Source: Rhynchonema sp. JSB1_4
Lineage: Eukaryota > Nematoda > Chromadorea > Monhysterida > Xyalidae
Direction of reading: 5' to 3'
Length of the DNA stretch: 64,000 nt
Assembly (NCBI GenBank): GCA_030248065.1
Contig: JASAMV010005446.1
Coordinates: 35,305-99,304, forward strand
The position numbers were made by a program, and so were the translations under genes. The notes beneath the pieces are model-generated. The model was not told the origin of the DNA. It saw only the letters and a program-made list of their open reading frames with translations, and did not search any database. Of the stretch, positions 12,463 to 25,311 are shown piece after piece (the stretch's first letter is position 1; the number at the start of each line of letters is the position of its first letter).

Positions 12463-15400
12463 ATGTCATTTTGCCGGCAATTTTGGCTGTTGAGCTGGAA
12501 GAATGCAAAATTGCAAATTCGCTCACCATTCTGGCTCGTGTTCGAATGCATTCCTCCGATTCTGCTCGTTTTGGTGTACCTCACGCTACGCAACTTGGTG
12601 GGTGCGGAGCAAACTCGACTTTTGGTGATTTTATTCGAGGTGACCCGCATTGTCAATAATATTGCCCAGGTTCCCGACAAGTTATATCCGGATGTCATCT
12701 ATTTGTGCCGTCGTTCGTTGCTGAATCGTGCCCATCTGTGCGACACCTGCCCGTTCGAGCAGTCCATGGATTTCAAATTGCACCAAAAAGAAGGACAGTT
12801 GGAGCAACCGAACTGTACAAGCCATTGTAAGAAGCTGTATCAGAAGCCTAATGAGCTCCCCAAAGATCGATATATGTCAACGCCCGCCACTGAGAATAAT
12901 CAATCGACGGTTAGATCAACGAAATGCGGTAACCAGTCTCTTTGTTAGAGCGTTAGAACAAATTATGACGCCCCGTCCTTCTAGACTACCCCAACGATCA
13001 GCCCTGACAACGTGCCGGTAGACGATCGTGTTGAGAAGCCGTGGGTCATTGCGTACACGCCATCAAATGAGGCAACGGATCACATCATGAAAATATTGAC
13101 CGATCGCTTCGTGCATAAACCGCTGGAATTTGAGGGTAATATAATAGTTGTTAGTGCCCGTGGCGAGACAGATTGAACGTTAGATTTACCCGGTGCTGCG
13201 TGAAGCCGGTTTCAATACATTCCCCAGTTAAGCCCAATTTTTTTCGAATAACACCTAAGGAGACGCCTTCCATGTGCTAAATCGTCTCATTTCCTCGGAT
13301 TTATCTTCCAACGCATTGCCATTTATAAAATCACGTTCAACCGTACCCACACCAACGTGGCGGTTGAACGCGTGGCACCCTTTTGAATTGAAGCAGGTCA
13401 CGTCACTTCAGCCTCGATGTAAACATTACCTTAGCCTAACCGTTTTGGCACGAAAAGATACGAACTCATTGTGATGTGAAGCATTTTACCATAAGAACGT
13501 TCACTTTGTTGCATTCAGACTTCAAAGATCAAAAATCGCTTGAGCGTTCTGTAACCGACCACTACAAGAGGGCCGGATGCGAGTACACGGGGCAGAAATT
13601 TAAGATCGCCAATGATGAGTTTAATGTGCGAAGGTGCAATTCTTCGAAATATCTCGGTAAATCTAAGTTCTGTGCTTTTAAACCGTATCTGGTAGGCCAC
13701 ACGGGCAGTTGAGTAAATGTGTGGACCGAATGAAGCTGAAACCCATGTGCGTACTTTTCGCATGACGCGCTATACGAGGGACCACATTCAGTGTGTTTCA
13801 GCAGCGATTATCTTTGAAAACTACATGGTCAGTAACAAGAACGCCGAACTGAAGTACCGTATCCGGATGGCCAACGTTCGCCCTACCAACAGGAATGAAG
13901 CCGGATCAAAGAAGCAACCGAAACTGCCGCATCATGGGGTGCGTTTATTTGACTTCAACAATACACAGTAATTTTCATGTCAGTCTCCTTTGTAAGTCTC
14001 CTTTGTCAGTCTATCAATTTCTGAAACACTACAGCTTAGGAAAACAAAAAGAGACTGACAATGAGAGACTGACATGAGCACTCTTCAACACTTTATGGCA
14101 TTGCTAAAGACAATTTACGTGTAGAATGCACAGAATTTGTTGTAAATGTTTGTTTAGATGTTTCTAGGCCGTTTGTGCACAAAGTGCATTGCACATACAG
14201 TAATTGAAAATAACACACGTACAGTGTAGACGTTTCGGAGCCATAGCATTGTAATGCTCGGTACCAGAGACAAGTCGGACAGGCGCTTGTAACTGCGGCT
14301 TTTACTTGTGCAAATTACACAGTTGCGTATTTTTATAACCTTGAAACATAAAACGAATGTTCAAATAAAAGCCTGAACCAAGTTTCGAAGTCGTCTGAGT
14401 ACTGGTTCCAAACAGAAACAGCCCGCGTCGGGAGTATGGTTCCAAATCTGATGTTGGGCATCAAGTGTTGATTTTACAACATGCTTAGGTTTGTTCTAGT
14501 ATCAGTGTTTTATGAAACATCAACCGTGTGAGTTTGCTGGTGTCATTCCTTATGGCAGTCCATTCGTATTGGGTGGGAACCATATTTCTTTCATGCCCCT
14601 TCTGGCATTTTTCTTTCTTGTATCAGTATACATACTGTATATGATTTTACTGTCGTATCACAGGTCTTTTGCCAACCGTCCTACGCGGACCCAAGATCAC
14701 CTGCTTCGTCCGACCCCACCATGATCTATAAGACCGCACACGGTTGGTTTGCTTCCAAGACGCCATCACACGCAGTTAACAAATTTACCGAATTTGGAAA
14801 AGCATCTGGGGATTTTGACCCTGATTGTGAGTTGTGTCCCAAATTTGAAAGGTTTATCTCAAATATACGAATTCTATACTTGACCACTTATATTCCAATC
14901 AATTCCAATCCAGTCTACTTCATAATGGGCTTTGCCTCGCTGCAGCATGCCATTGATTTGGCATTGATTGAACACAACAAAGGGCCTAACGACCACAACG
15001 TTGATTTGTCGCGTATGAAGGTAAAAATAGACAAGGGTGTCCAAGCAAGAGCTGCATAGCCGATACGTATGCATCTATTGTACGCTGTAAAACTTGCTCA
15101 TTCTCACCCACACAGGTTGACCTGCAACACATGCCGCATCCGAGTCACGAGTCCAACGAATTGGCTCAGGCGATGGGCCTATTTCTGACGCTCGTCCTGC
15201 TGCTCGTCTTCACAACGCCGTTTCTTTATGCGACGCGAAGCCTCGTGACCGAAAAAGAGACCCGATTAAAGGTGGGTGAGCATCAAATATAAACTATGAT
15301 CAAAATAATATGCAATATGCAATGGGTTCACCCGTTCAGGAGTACATGCTCACAATGGGCCTATCGCGCTTGTGCTTCTGGCTGTCGCACTTTGTGTTCG

Positions 15401-18400
15401 CGTTCGGAAAGGTGCGTTTCATCAAAGAAACAAGGGATGATCTGTGATGAAAGACTGACTGAAAGCAGCAGCTGCAAATACTGCATAATATCCTATATCA
15501 GGCGTTCATTGTGGCCTTCGTCATTTCCTTTCTGCTGTGCAACGTCAGCTTCGGTGACCGCGTCACGACCGGTGCCTTTACGCAAACCGATTTCAGTTTG
15601 ATGCTTGCCTTTCTGACATTGTACGTGCTGTCGATGGTCTGCCATGCATTCCTCATCAGCTCACTGCTTTCAGGTGTGCCCCGTTTGTTCGCTGAGCAAA
15701 GTGCAGCAACACAAACCCAAAATTACTTTGCGCTCAGGTTCACGTGTGGCCACGATCGGTCTGCTGTTCTGGTTTGGTTCCTTCATTCCGTATCTGGCCG
15801 GTGTTGCGTTCCAACCACTCCGCTCAATCACCGAAGAAAAGACGATCCTGTCGGCCATTTTGCTCAATTCGGCAATGGGTGTCGGAATTCGATCGATGAT
15901 CCAAGCAGAATATTACGGTTATTGTTTTTCACCAGTGATGATTTTTCATTGATAACCAATGCTTGCATGACGTGAGCCGTGTTACAACCCGAGATACACA
16001 CCCAGGTTTCGCAGTCAATTGGTCTACCCTATTTGAGCACGTCGAGTTCGAAGAGTCGATCAGACTAGGGCACATCTTTGGCATTCTGATTCTTCAAACG
16101 ATCACTTGTCTCCTTGTGAACATCTACGTCGATCTGGTGTTCCCGGGAGGTGACACCGTGGCTGAAAAGCCATGGTTCTTCTTACTGGTGAGTAAGTGAA
16201 AGTGGTTAGGCTTGTACTCGTCGCACTCGTTCCGGTATCCAGGCAACCACCATATTCAGCAATCAAACTCAACTTGATATGTATCTTTCAGCCATCGTTC
16301 TGGTGTCCTGGTCGCAGGCTTGCGCACAAACACCCACCGACCATTGATGAGATCATGCAGCCGCGCGAGGGCGAGTACATTGAGCCAATCAAAAAAGACG
16401 TGGAAGCATCGATATTGATCAGCAACCTAAAGAAGGTGTGGAGCGTATGAAAGCTTACCCTTTTCTCAAACAACGCTGAAAGACCATTTACCTACATACA
16501 GTACATCTGCAGGATTTCCATGAGGGTTTCTTCGGCTGCGCTTCGTTCACAGCGGTCGATGGCCTGAATCTTGTAGTTCTGCCCAAACAGATCACCGTTT
16601 TGCTGGGTCACAACGGAGCTGGAAAGTCCACAACGTTTGCCATGCTGACAGGTTCAAGTTTGCTTTATCGCTCATCATTGTAGATTTGTGCAGGTTGTTT
16701 TTCCACGAATATCAAAAGCGATCTGACATGCCGTGTTTCCTCACACACACAGGCTCAATCGCTCCAACCACCGGCCACGCGTTCATCGCAGGTTACGACA
16801 TCAGCACCGATTTGGAATCGATCCGTCAACGAATGGGATTCTGTCCACAGTACGACGTGCTCTTCGATCACATGACTGTTGAGGAACATTTGAAGTTCTT
16901 TTGTCGTGTGAGTTAGAATAACGTTTATGACTCAAGATTTTGAATGTGGAGCACCAAAACGCAAATTCACTGCTTCATTCAGTTCAAGAATAAGCCAATC
17001 GAACCGGCCGAAATCGATCATTTGCTGCAAAAACTATGTTTGGTCGAGAAGCGAAACACGAGGGCCGTTAAATTGTCGGGTGGACAGAAACGCAAGTTGT
17101 CGATTGGCATTGCATTGATCGGTGACTCGGAGGTGACAAGCTGCTGTTTTGAGGTTTCATTGCGCTGAAAAGTTTGTCCACTTCTACAAAATGTAACAGA
17201 TTGTTCTCCTGGACGAACCGAGCAGCGGAGTCGACCCACAGACCAAACACGAGTTTTGGAAATTGTTGTTCGAGGAGAAAACGAACAGGTCTTGCACAAG
17301 GGATGCGAGCGAAGCCTTTATTGAACTTTCTTAAGTTCTGCGCGGTATTGAATCACTTTTGATCAGTTCTGGGTTCATACTTCTATTGATAAATCTAATC
17401 AAAGTCCACATGGGAAGTGATTCGCTAACTCACCTTGGATCAGTTCTGGCCTCAGTCATTAACGGTAAATCAAAGTGACACATACGGAGTGATTTGTGAA
17501 CTCACTTTGCGTATATCATTTCTGGGCTCAGAAATGAATGGCTGAACGAAAGTCACACACCATCCGTCCGATTATGGTACCGAATTTTTGTTTATTCCCG
17601 CAGAACCATCCTGATGACCACCCACTTTATGGAGGAAGCGGACGTCTTGGGTGACCGCATCGCCATCATGACACGTGGCCGAATGCATTGTTGTGGATCG
17701 AGTCTGTTCTTGAAAAGCAAATACGGTGAGTGAGCACACAGGTTCCTTTTTGCCTAACCTGTTCATTAAATGAGCAAATCACTAAGCCAAAATCAATTTA
17801 CCAAGCCAGTGTGCGGTTCAGGTGCCGGTTACCATCTGACCGTGATGTATGAACCAAATCGACCGACTGAATGTGAGACCAACACGCTCGCCCTTCTCAA
17901 AGCTCGTTGTGGCGCCCAGAACGCAATGGTTGAACAATCGACTGCTTCGGTCAGTAGTTGGTCATTGATGGTTTTTCGTGTTAACCCCATCGAGTTGTTT
18001 CAGGAGACCACATTTGCGCTGGCGCTTGACGCTCGTGCTCGTTTTCCGCCAATGTTCGAAGAATTGACCAACAAGAAAGACCAGCTGAAAATCGTGTCGT
18101 TTGGCGTGTCCGTGACAACGATGGAGGAGGTGTTTTTGAAGTAAGGATCGAGTAATATTCCAAACTGGGTGAAACAATCATTTGTAATTATTGTGTCCTG
18201 ATAGTATCTGTGTTATTTTACAGGGTTGGAGAAGAAGCCCGGGTAGAAGCCAAAACGGAGCAATTGCTTGAACTTCACGGTGAGTTTATGGTACAGATCA
18301 AAGTTTTTGGGTTCCCGTCAAAAATGCCGAAAAAATGGTGAAAAACGCCAAAAATTGCCGAAAATAAAATATGCCGAAAACAAAAAATGCCAAAAACACA

Positions 18401-21400
18401 AAAAATGTCGAAAATTCAAAAATGCTACTTGGTATGAAATTTCGTTCAGGTGGGTATTCATATACGTAGTTCGTGCACGAAAAAATGGCCCTGGTACAGT
18501 TCGGACTTAACTTGTTGTAATTCTCGTTTGGTCACATGTCTTTCTGGCTGGCAGCCTAAGCCTAACTCTGAATGAAAACCTTGGCAGCTGTACTTTTGTG
18601 AACGTTTACTTTATTTGGGTAGGTTTTCCAATGTTACAATTGTGGGGTGATGTTTCACTTGTGGGTGAATCCCAGTTCAATCAACACTTTTTGTTTTCGG
18701 CATTTTTTCGGCGTTTTTTGTTTTCGGCATTTTTTCCGGCATTTTTATTTACGGCCACCCATTTTTTAGTTCTTGCCACCATCGTTAAGTGATAGGCTAG
18801 TCTTCTTTTTAGACATGAAAGGGTACGACGCTCAACGTTCCAATCTATCGCTCATCCTGCAACAGGTAATGCACGCCAACGCTGGCCTTCTCAACGTTCG
18901 ATGACGTGATAAGATTATCGAAGCCAATAAACGTGAGCATTTTCCCAGGTCTACGGCATGTTGAAGAAACGTGTCACCTACCTCGCACGAAACAACAAGG
19001 GCCTGATTGCTCTGCTTGTGGTCTACGCAATTCTGTTGTGTCTGTTGGCATCTAAAATGTCGTCGAGCCAAGAATCCATCTTCGAAAGCGAGCGAGCGCT
19101 GCCACTAAAAATGTCGCTGTACGGTGACGGGCAGATTGTGCAGGCATACGTGGACCAGAATGTGGCACAATCGACCGAAAAATGGATAAAGGATTTGCCA
19201 AAAAAGTGAGATTAGTCGTGTGTCCCATGATGAATCGTTAAAACCGTATTCTCTGGCACATTTGCGTGCGTGCAGCCGAACGCAACATCCATTGCAGATA
19301 TCTTCAATCGAGTGGTCAAAATTCGGCCACCAAAACAGTCGAAATTTCGAGCATTGGGAGTGACAGTTACGCCGAAGCCGTTCAGAAGACAATTCTAAAG
19401 TTGTACACCAAAATCGGCTGGAAGACGGCGTACACCAAGGCTCTGTACAGTGCCATGTTTGCTGCAGACGAACGGGGCAACAATATTTCGGCGACAGCGT
19501 TGTTTAGAAGTCAGAGCTAAAAAATTTCTTGCGGTATTTCCACCCTCAACATCTTCGTGCTGAGTCGCACACCGCATCTTTCATGGCTCACCTTGTCCTT
19601 TGTCGTCAGTTCTCGCAAAAACTGTCCACTGTGGTCGCAGGCCAACCGCATCACGCATTGCCGATCTCAGTAAGTCTATTGGACACAAGTCTGGCTCGCA
19701 CTGTCTTGCGCAACGACAAGGTTACGATCACGACGGTTAACGATCCTTGGCCAATGTTGGACTTCAGAGATATATCTGAAATAGGGATGCGGAGTGAGGC
19801 CAGTGACGGAGGAGGTATTGATGTCAGGTACATACTTTAATTCACCTTTGTCGTGTTCTGCAGAAAAGTAGCTTTTTGAGCGCATGCATGAAGACACGTT
19901 ATTACCGTGTTCTTCTGCCCGTCATCGTAGGTTTTTCATTTCTGACAACGTCCATACCCGTTGCAGATCAATAAGCGTCTTTTTGTTGGTACCATTGATC
20001 GCACTGTTTGCTGGCGAGGTGATTAGCCGAATGCCAGTGGTAATTGCTGATGAACGACAAACAGGCATGAAACATCTGCAGGCTCGTGTTACATTATAAT
20101 ATCTGATTTGCGAGGTCTGGTTAGAACGCTACGGTTCGTGAGCGAATATGTTCACTTTTTTAGTTCGGATGTGGCGTGACTCCGCTCTTCTATTGGCTGT
20201 CTCATCTGATCTTCGATACTTTCTCTCTGTATTGGTCGCACAATGACTTTATAAGAATTGGTCAAATTTTTTTCCTGAATCGTAAAGAGGGAAAGTGACG
20301 GGGCAATGACGTTGCGTTGCGTGATTGCACACAAAGCATGTTGTAAAGAGAATGTTTCAGGCCTGCGGCAACGTGGTTGATCTGCTAGATTATTTTCAGC
20401 TGAAAATGTTTTGTGAGAATTACAAATAGCACAGTGGTTAAGAGTGACTGAACGTGAAAATCAGGATTGATTTGATGAATTCTTATATAGTCATTGTGCG
20501 ACCAATACCTGGTTGCTTTGGCCATCTTCTTTGTGATTTTGGGGTTCGATATCAAGCCGTTCTTGCACGAAAACGCCCCGATTGCCTACTGGTTGGAGAG
20601 GGGAAATGATTACTGACTTCTGTGAAAATGCTTTTGATGCTGGAAATATACTCTTGTCATCGTTTGACCAAACCCCGCCATAAATAATATTCATTTGAGC
20701 TTCAATCACCAGTGTCTATGCATCAAGTGCGTTCATTCGCATGTGTCACGTCACGGTTGGACTGTGCGTTTCCAGGATAACTGTCATCGCTTATGGCTGG
20801 GCAGTGATACCACATCGTTACCTACTAACGCTGCTGGTTAAAAGTCCCACTCGAGCACAATGGGCCTCAATCGGACTGAACTTGTTTTGGTGTAAGTGCT
20901 CCATTGGCAAAAGACACAGCAATTTGCTGCTGTTCATTAGACACGAGGGACCGACAGCCACCAGAAACACAACTCCTATTTCAGCCGTTGTGATGTATTT
21001 CACATACATGGCGTTCCTGGTAATCCACTACATTGACAAACGGAACGAAGCAATGGGACGGGACAGGACAGCGGTGATTCCGACAATTGGATCAGTCATT
21101 CGATTCATATGTGAGTTTGAATCATAACAGCGTCTTCTTCCTTTTCATTCTTTACTTCTGCTTTCTTCTTATTCGTGGACAAAACTCATCAGATCTGACA
21201 CAGCAGTTTTCGAACTCATGTTTTCTTATTCAGGTACTCTTCTTGCGCCTGAGTTTGCGTTCATCAGATGTCTCTCCGACACTGCGTTGTTGTCAGCTGT
21301 TCGCGCCGACTGTGAACGGATGGCGACCGACCAGCCGGCGATCACGATGCTGTTGCCACACATGCTTTGTCCAACTGGGGGTTCGAGGAAAATCAAGTTA

Positions 21401-23295
21401 TCGATAAATCAATCAACAAATTGATTATTCAATATGCACCAGGTGGTGAGTCGCCCAGTCGAGTTGATCGATCGCCGTGGCGTTCCAAGCAGTTCGATCC
21501 GATCCTCGGTTTGCGCAACGACACCTGGTGGGACTACAGCATCTGGTTCCCTCTGCTGATCATGCTGGCACAGAGCATTCTCTATTGGATGATCATACTG
21601 GCGAAGGATTATCGATTGTCGAACACGATCAACAAGAGCGACGAATTGGTTGCCATTTATATGCTGTCACAGTTGAATTGAAACAGCATCAGCCAAATTT
21701 TAAATATTTGAACAGGTCGATGCCGAAAGCGAGGACGTCCGCGCCGAACAGGAACGAGTGAAGCGAATGGATCCGGACGCACCAGCGATGCTCGCACGCG
21801 GGCTGTCGCAAACCTATGGAACGATCAATCGTGTTCAAGTTAGTTCGAGATTCTGATACGCCAAACTGAAGACTAATCAAATTGCCAAAATACAGGCGGT
21901 TCGCAATGTCTCTTTCCACATGGCCAAAGGCGAATGTTTCGGTCTGCTGGGTGTGAATGGCGCTGGTAAGACGAGCACATTCAAGATGTTGACCGGTGAG
22001 CTGAAGATCAAGAAGGGTGAGGCTTACATCAATGGCAATTGCGTGAATCAAAACTGGCAGCAGGTTTGCTTGATGTGCGCATTCGATTGATTGTTAAAAG
22101 CGCTTAATAAACTGAGTCGGCACATATAGGCGTGCAGCGAAACCGGCTATTGTCCGCAGTTCGATTCGGTTGTCAACAGTCTGACCGCGCGCGAGCTGTT
22201 CGCTCTGTTCGCTCATCTGCGTGGCGTGCCATTCAGCAAGGTGAATATGGCAGTGAATAGCACGATGCAGGCTGTGGATGTGCTGCGATACGAACATCGA
22301 TTGTTCAAACGATGCAGGTGCATTATCGACAGCGATTGGTTGATTGAGCATTGATTGATTTGATCGATTCGATTGACTGCTTTCAGTGGTGGCACCAAAC
22401 GTCGCATCTCGTTGGGCATCGCCATCATCGGTCTGCCATCAGTGCTCATGCTCGACGAACCCACCACCGGCGTTGACCCGGTCGCAAAACGATCGTTGTG
22501 GGTCACACTCGCTGACATGAAGTCACAGCACGACGCTGCCATACTGCTCACATCGCACAGGTCAGTGATGTTTCACAGCATCTGTGACTGCAAAGCAGTG
22601 TCTGAATTGCGTTCTTCGGTATCAAGCGCCCGACGTAGTATAACGGTGGTGATTCACCCAACCAATCTGATGTTTCAGTATGGAGGAATGCGACGCGCTG
22701 TGCTCACGTGTGGCCATAATGATCGACGGTCAATGAGCTGCATCGGATCACCGCATTATCTCAAATCGCGGTTCGGCACCGGATTCTCGTGGCACATCAG
22801 CATCGACAAGGAGGAAGACTTCGACAAAGTCAACCAGGCCGTGTTGGACAAATGGCCGGCTGCGAAATTGACGGTGAGCCTGCAAATTTACAAAAATCAA
22901 TTGATCTTGTTCGGTGAATCATACGTAGAGATGAAGTTGACCAAATCCTCTTGCATATTCCAGCGCCACGAGCACACGACCGTGGCGTACCAATTGCCCC
23001 TGTCGAGTGACATGTCGTACGCGTCAATGTTTGGTCACATGCAGGAAATGACAAAGAAGTTCGCGTTGGTGGACTACAGGTGGATAACCACCAACGTTGT
23101 TTAGAACATTGTTTCCATGAATGTTTTGAGCACGTCTCCAGTTTGTCCCAATCGACCCTCGAGGACGTGTTTCTATCGTTCGCTGGCGTCACTGACACCG
23201 GGCCCAATGATCCCGATGATGAGGCCGAACGGGAAGAAAACAAATCGAAGCGAATGGCTGCTGGAACAGTCAACAGCGATCAATGGGTATCTTAA
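12463..23295 (+). CDS. ABCA-family full-length ABC transporter, probably disrupted allele
   Basis: About 38 exons on the + strand give the full ABCA layout. Exon 1 (12463-12597) holds the N-terminal TM; 12670-15020 the first extracellular loop; 15116-16187 the TM block; NBD1 follows with Walker [10 protein letters not shown] (16606-16632), signature LSGGQ (17073-17087) and Walker [14 protein letters not shown] (from 17200). The second half has a TM at 18949-19205, loop exons to 19827, TM exons 19967-21648, then NBD2 with GVNGAGKTS (about 21950), SGGTKRRIS (22387) and [13 protein letters not shown], and a last exon 23142-23295 with [14 protein letters not shown] proteins move lipids across membranes; CED-7 is the known worm relative. 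Two lesions break the frame: a MITE in exon 20164-20591 and a missing base near 22733 in NBD2. Loop exon borders at 19298-19827 are uncertain. Confidence 0.92.
14400..14640. mobile_element. Family P foldback remnant in an ABCA intron
   Basis: The stretch holds GGGAGTATGGTTCCAAAT and, further on, GGGAACCATATTTCTTTCAT followed by GCCCCTTCTGGCATTTTTC. These match both arms of the palindrome at 28165-28745. It lies in the intron 13939-14663. Confidence 0.5.
17330..17550. repeat. Degenerate tandem repeats in an ABCA intron
   Basis: About three imperfect units of roughly 80 bp repeat a GATCAGTTCTGGG-type core followed by AAAGTCACA/AAAGTGACA. They lie in the intron after the NBD1 Walker B exon. Confidence 0.5.
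18308..18765. mobile_element. Motif-array element R in an ABCA intron
   Basis: The left side carries repeated ATGCCGAAAA units and the right side the inverted form TTTTCGGCAT, with outer ends GGGTTCCCGTCAAAAATGCC and the complement of a similar sequence near 18740-18765. The centre is unique. It shares the design of elements 1 and 2 (short-motif arrays at both ends) with a different motif. Confidence 0.55.
20232..20505. mobile_element. MITE family A, copy 2, inside an ABCA coding exon
   Basis: This 274-bp copy is flanked by TA at 20230-20231 and 20506-20507. Removing the element and one TA joins TTCTCTCTG-TAC-CTGGTT in frame and restores a continuous TM segment ([18 protein letters not shown]), so the empty site was coding. 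The 276-nt insertion keeps the phase but brings an in-frame TGA at 20296-20298. Confidence 0.93.
22733..22736 (+). other. One-base frameshift in ABCA NBD2
   Basis: Exon 22679-22873 starts in frame as [19 protein letters not shown] and then meets TGA at 22734-22736. The conserved continuation [15 protein letters not shown] is read from ATG 22733, one base out of register. One extra base in the run at 22732-22733 would restore it. Confidence 0.8.
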
Positions 23296-24380
23296 TTACA
23301 TATGAATGTCTTTCTGAAAGCTGGCAAATCCACCACTCACTTGACATAAAAGATTGATACAAATTCATACTTTTCTGCCGTCTCAATTTTTCACCTTTTT
23401 ATGTCCAGATCCCATACGAGTGCGTTCCACAACCGCTGCCGTGGCGATATTCACCAAGTAAAACAGAGTCGACGCCACAGACCGAGATGAAAGAAAAATC
23501 GGCCAGACGACGTTTCATGAGAATGACCTAGGCATCGGCTGAATGACTTTGTACTGCCTTTTGACCAATCAAATCATCAATTTGACGGTTTTGTACTGCA
23601 ATATAAGTGAGCAAACAAGTATGGAGATAAGATTTACGTGCTTGTGTCTGAGTACGTGTGTTTGTTCGATTATCGTGCTTTCGTACAGCCTCTTTTTACC
23701 GATCAATAAAATGGAGTGCTGGTGTGACGATGACGACACGATCACGTATTATGATGTTTATTGGCACCCTGGATGTCATGCCTGAGTAAATCATTGGTAA
23801 TGCTTGCCGCCCGGTGAAGCGACAATAGTGCCTCAAGGCCGGTTATGTTTAAGCAGTTTGCTGAAATTAATGTGGCGAAAGGACGATTTGAGGAAAACAA
23901 AAAACTTTGTCACGCAAAAGTCAGCACACCTGGAAAAGCAGCTGCAATTTGAAAATGTGAGGACTAATACAATACACGTTGCTTTCGAGTCTGTCTTTGC
24001 TGCTCCTTGAGTCGAAGTGCAAAAAAACTCCTCAGAATTTGCTAAATAAGATAAACAAGCTGAAAACATGAAACTCCATTAAAAAAATTTTTTTTATTAT
24101 CGAACTTTTTTTAAAAAAAACTTTTTAATTTTTTTTTCAAAAATCACTTTTTTATTCCAGACCCCAAAAAATTGGTTTCTTGAAGAATGAAATGCATGTG
24201 CGCAAAAAACCGCGTCTTCAAACTTGTTAAATCGCAAAATCTTGACGGTTACTTTTGGAATTAAATCAATTACCGGACACAAAACTCCAGGCGCTTTTTA
24301 GTGCGCGCTACTCAAGTTCAGCGTTTTTCTGCTAAAACATTGCGTGCCGATGCTGAGCTGAGCCGCCTGTGCAATTCACG
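23296..24380. other. ABCA 3' region and intergenic DNA
   Basis: An AATAAA at 23705-23710 is a candidate polyadenylation signal for the ABCA gene. Sequence at 23975-24070 matches, in inverted orientation, 44035-44130 (an old shared repeat). 24080-24140 is A/T homopolymer-rich. No gene is seen. Confidence 0.45.
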
Positions 24381-24914
24381 TATAGTCTGTTGATTATATT
24401 TCGACATAGTGTATAAGCCCCATTCAGCGATGTTTGGAGCGGGCTGGGTCGACGCCATTCTAAATGAATGTTTCAAGCATTGCTAATTCAGGCGATTGAA
24501 CATTGCTTGCCGCGTGGCGCAAAAACACGTGGCATGTCATCGCACAACACCAACAATGTTCAATGGCTCTGCGAATGAGTTGGCAATGCTTGAAACATTC
24601 ATTTAGAATGGCGTCGACCCATCCCGCTCCAAACATCGCTGAATGGGGCTCATAGGGTGATATTTTCGAAACGGTGTAAAGGTCAGTTGGGTGTAAAGGT
24701 CGGTGAAAAGCTCGGTCGACAGTTCAGTGTGATAGACCTCGGTGTAAACTTGAAACATTCCACGTTAATAACAGGCAATGTTTCACGTTTACACCGAGCT
24801 ACGCCGACCGAGCTTTCGACCGAACTTTACACCGACCTTTACGCCCAACTGACCTTTACACCGTTTCGAAAATTCCACCCATACACTATGTCGAAATATA
24901 ATCAACAGACTATA
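24381..24914. mobile_element. Foldback family B, copy 1, split by a family C element
   Basis: The ends are TATAGTCTGTTGATTATATT and its inverse AATATAATCAACAGACTATA. The palindromic arms (CCCATTCAGCGATGTTTGGA) match copies at 27268-27577 and 29349-29661. A family C element occupies 24655-24880, so B inserted first. Confidence 0.85.
24655..24880. mobile_element. MITE family C, copy 1 (ATA target site)
   Basis: This 226-bp palindrome has ends GGGTGATATTTTCGAAACGG and an inverted partner ending ATTCCACCC, flanked by ATA at 24652-24654 and 24881-24883. The uninterrupted family B sequence has a single ATA at this point, confirming a 3-bp duplication. Confidence 0.85.
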
Positions 24915-25311
24915 AACGCTCAACACACACCGCTCTGGCTGATGGCTTGACTGTGGACACACTAAATGTTTCATTTAACTCATGAAAGCTGGTTTGTGTG
25001 TGTTTCGAATTGTAACTTTCTCCGGCTTCTCAATCTGAATTTTGTGCCCGGAAATTGATTTAATTCGAAAAGTAACTTGTAATATTTCGCGATTTGGCTA
25101 GTTAGAAGACGCCGTTTTTTTGCACACGGCGATCTTTCAAGGTCATCTTTCAATTCTACCCAACAAAACAAGGAGTTTTAGGAGACGTTAGACACACTCT
25201 TTAATCATAAGCTTTAAATAAACTTAAGTTCTTGGACTTGTTCATTATTGTTATAACACGATCTTGTTTTACACATTACGTAGAGAAGAGACAAGTGCGC
25301 TTCAAGTCATC

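Noticed and set aside
20232..20505. MITE A in the ABCA exon as another introner-like intron
   Set aside because: The available GT and AG dinucleotides either shift the frame or leave a stop codon, unlike element D.
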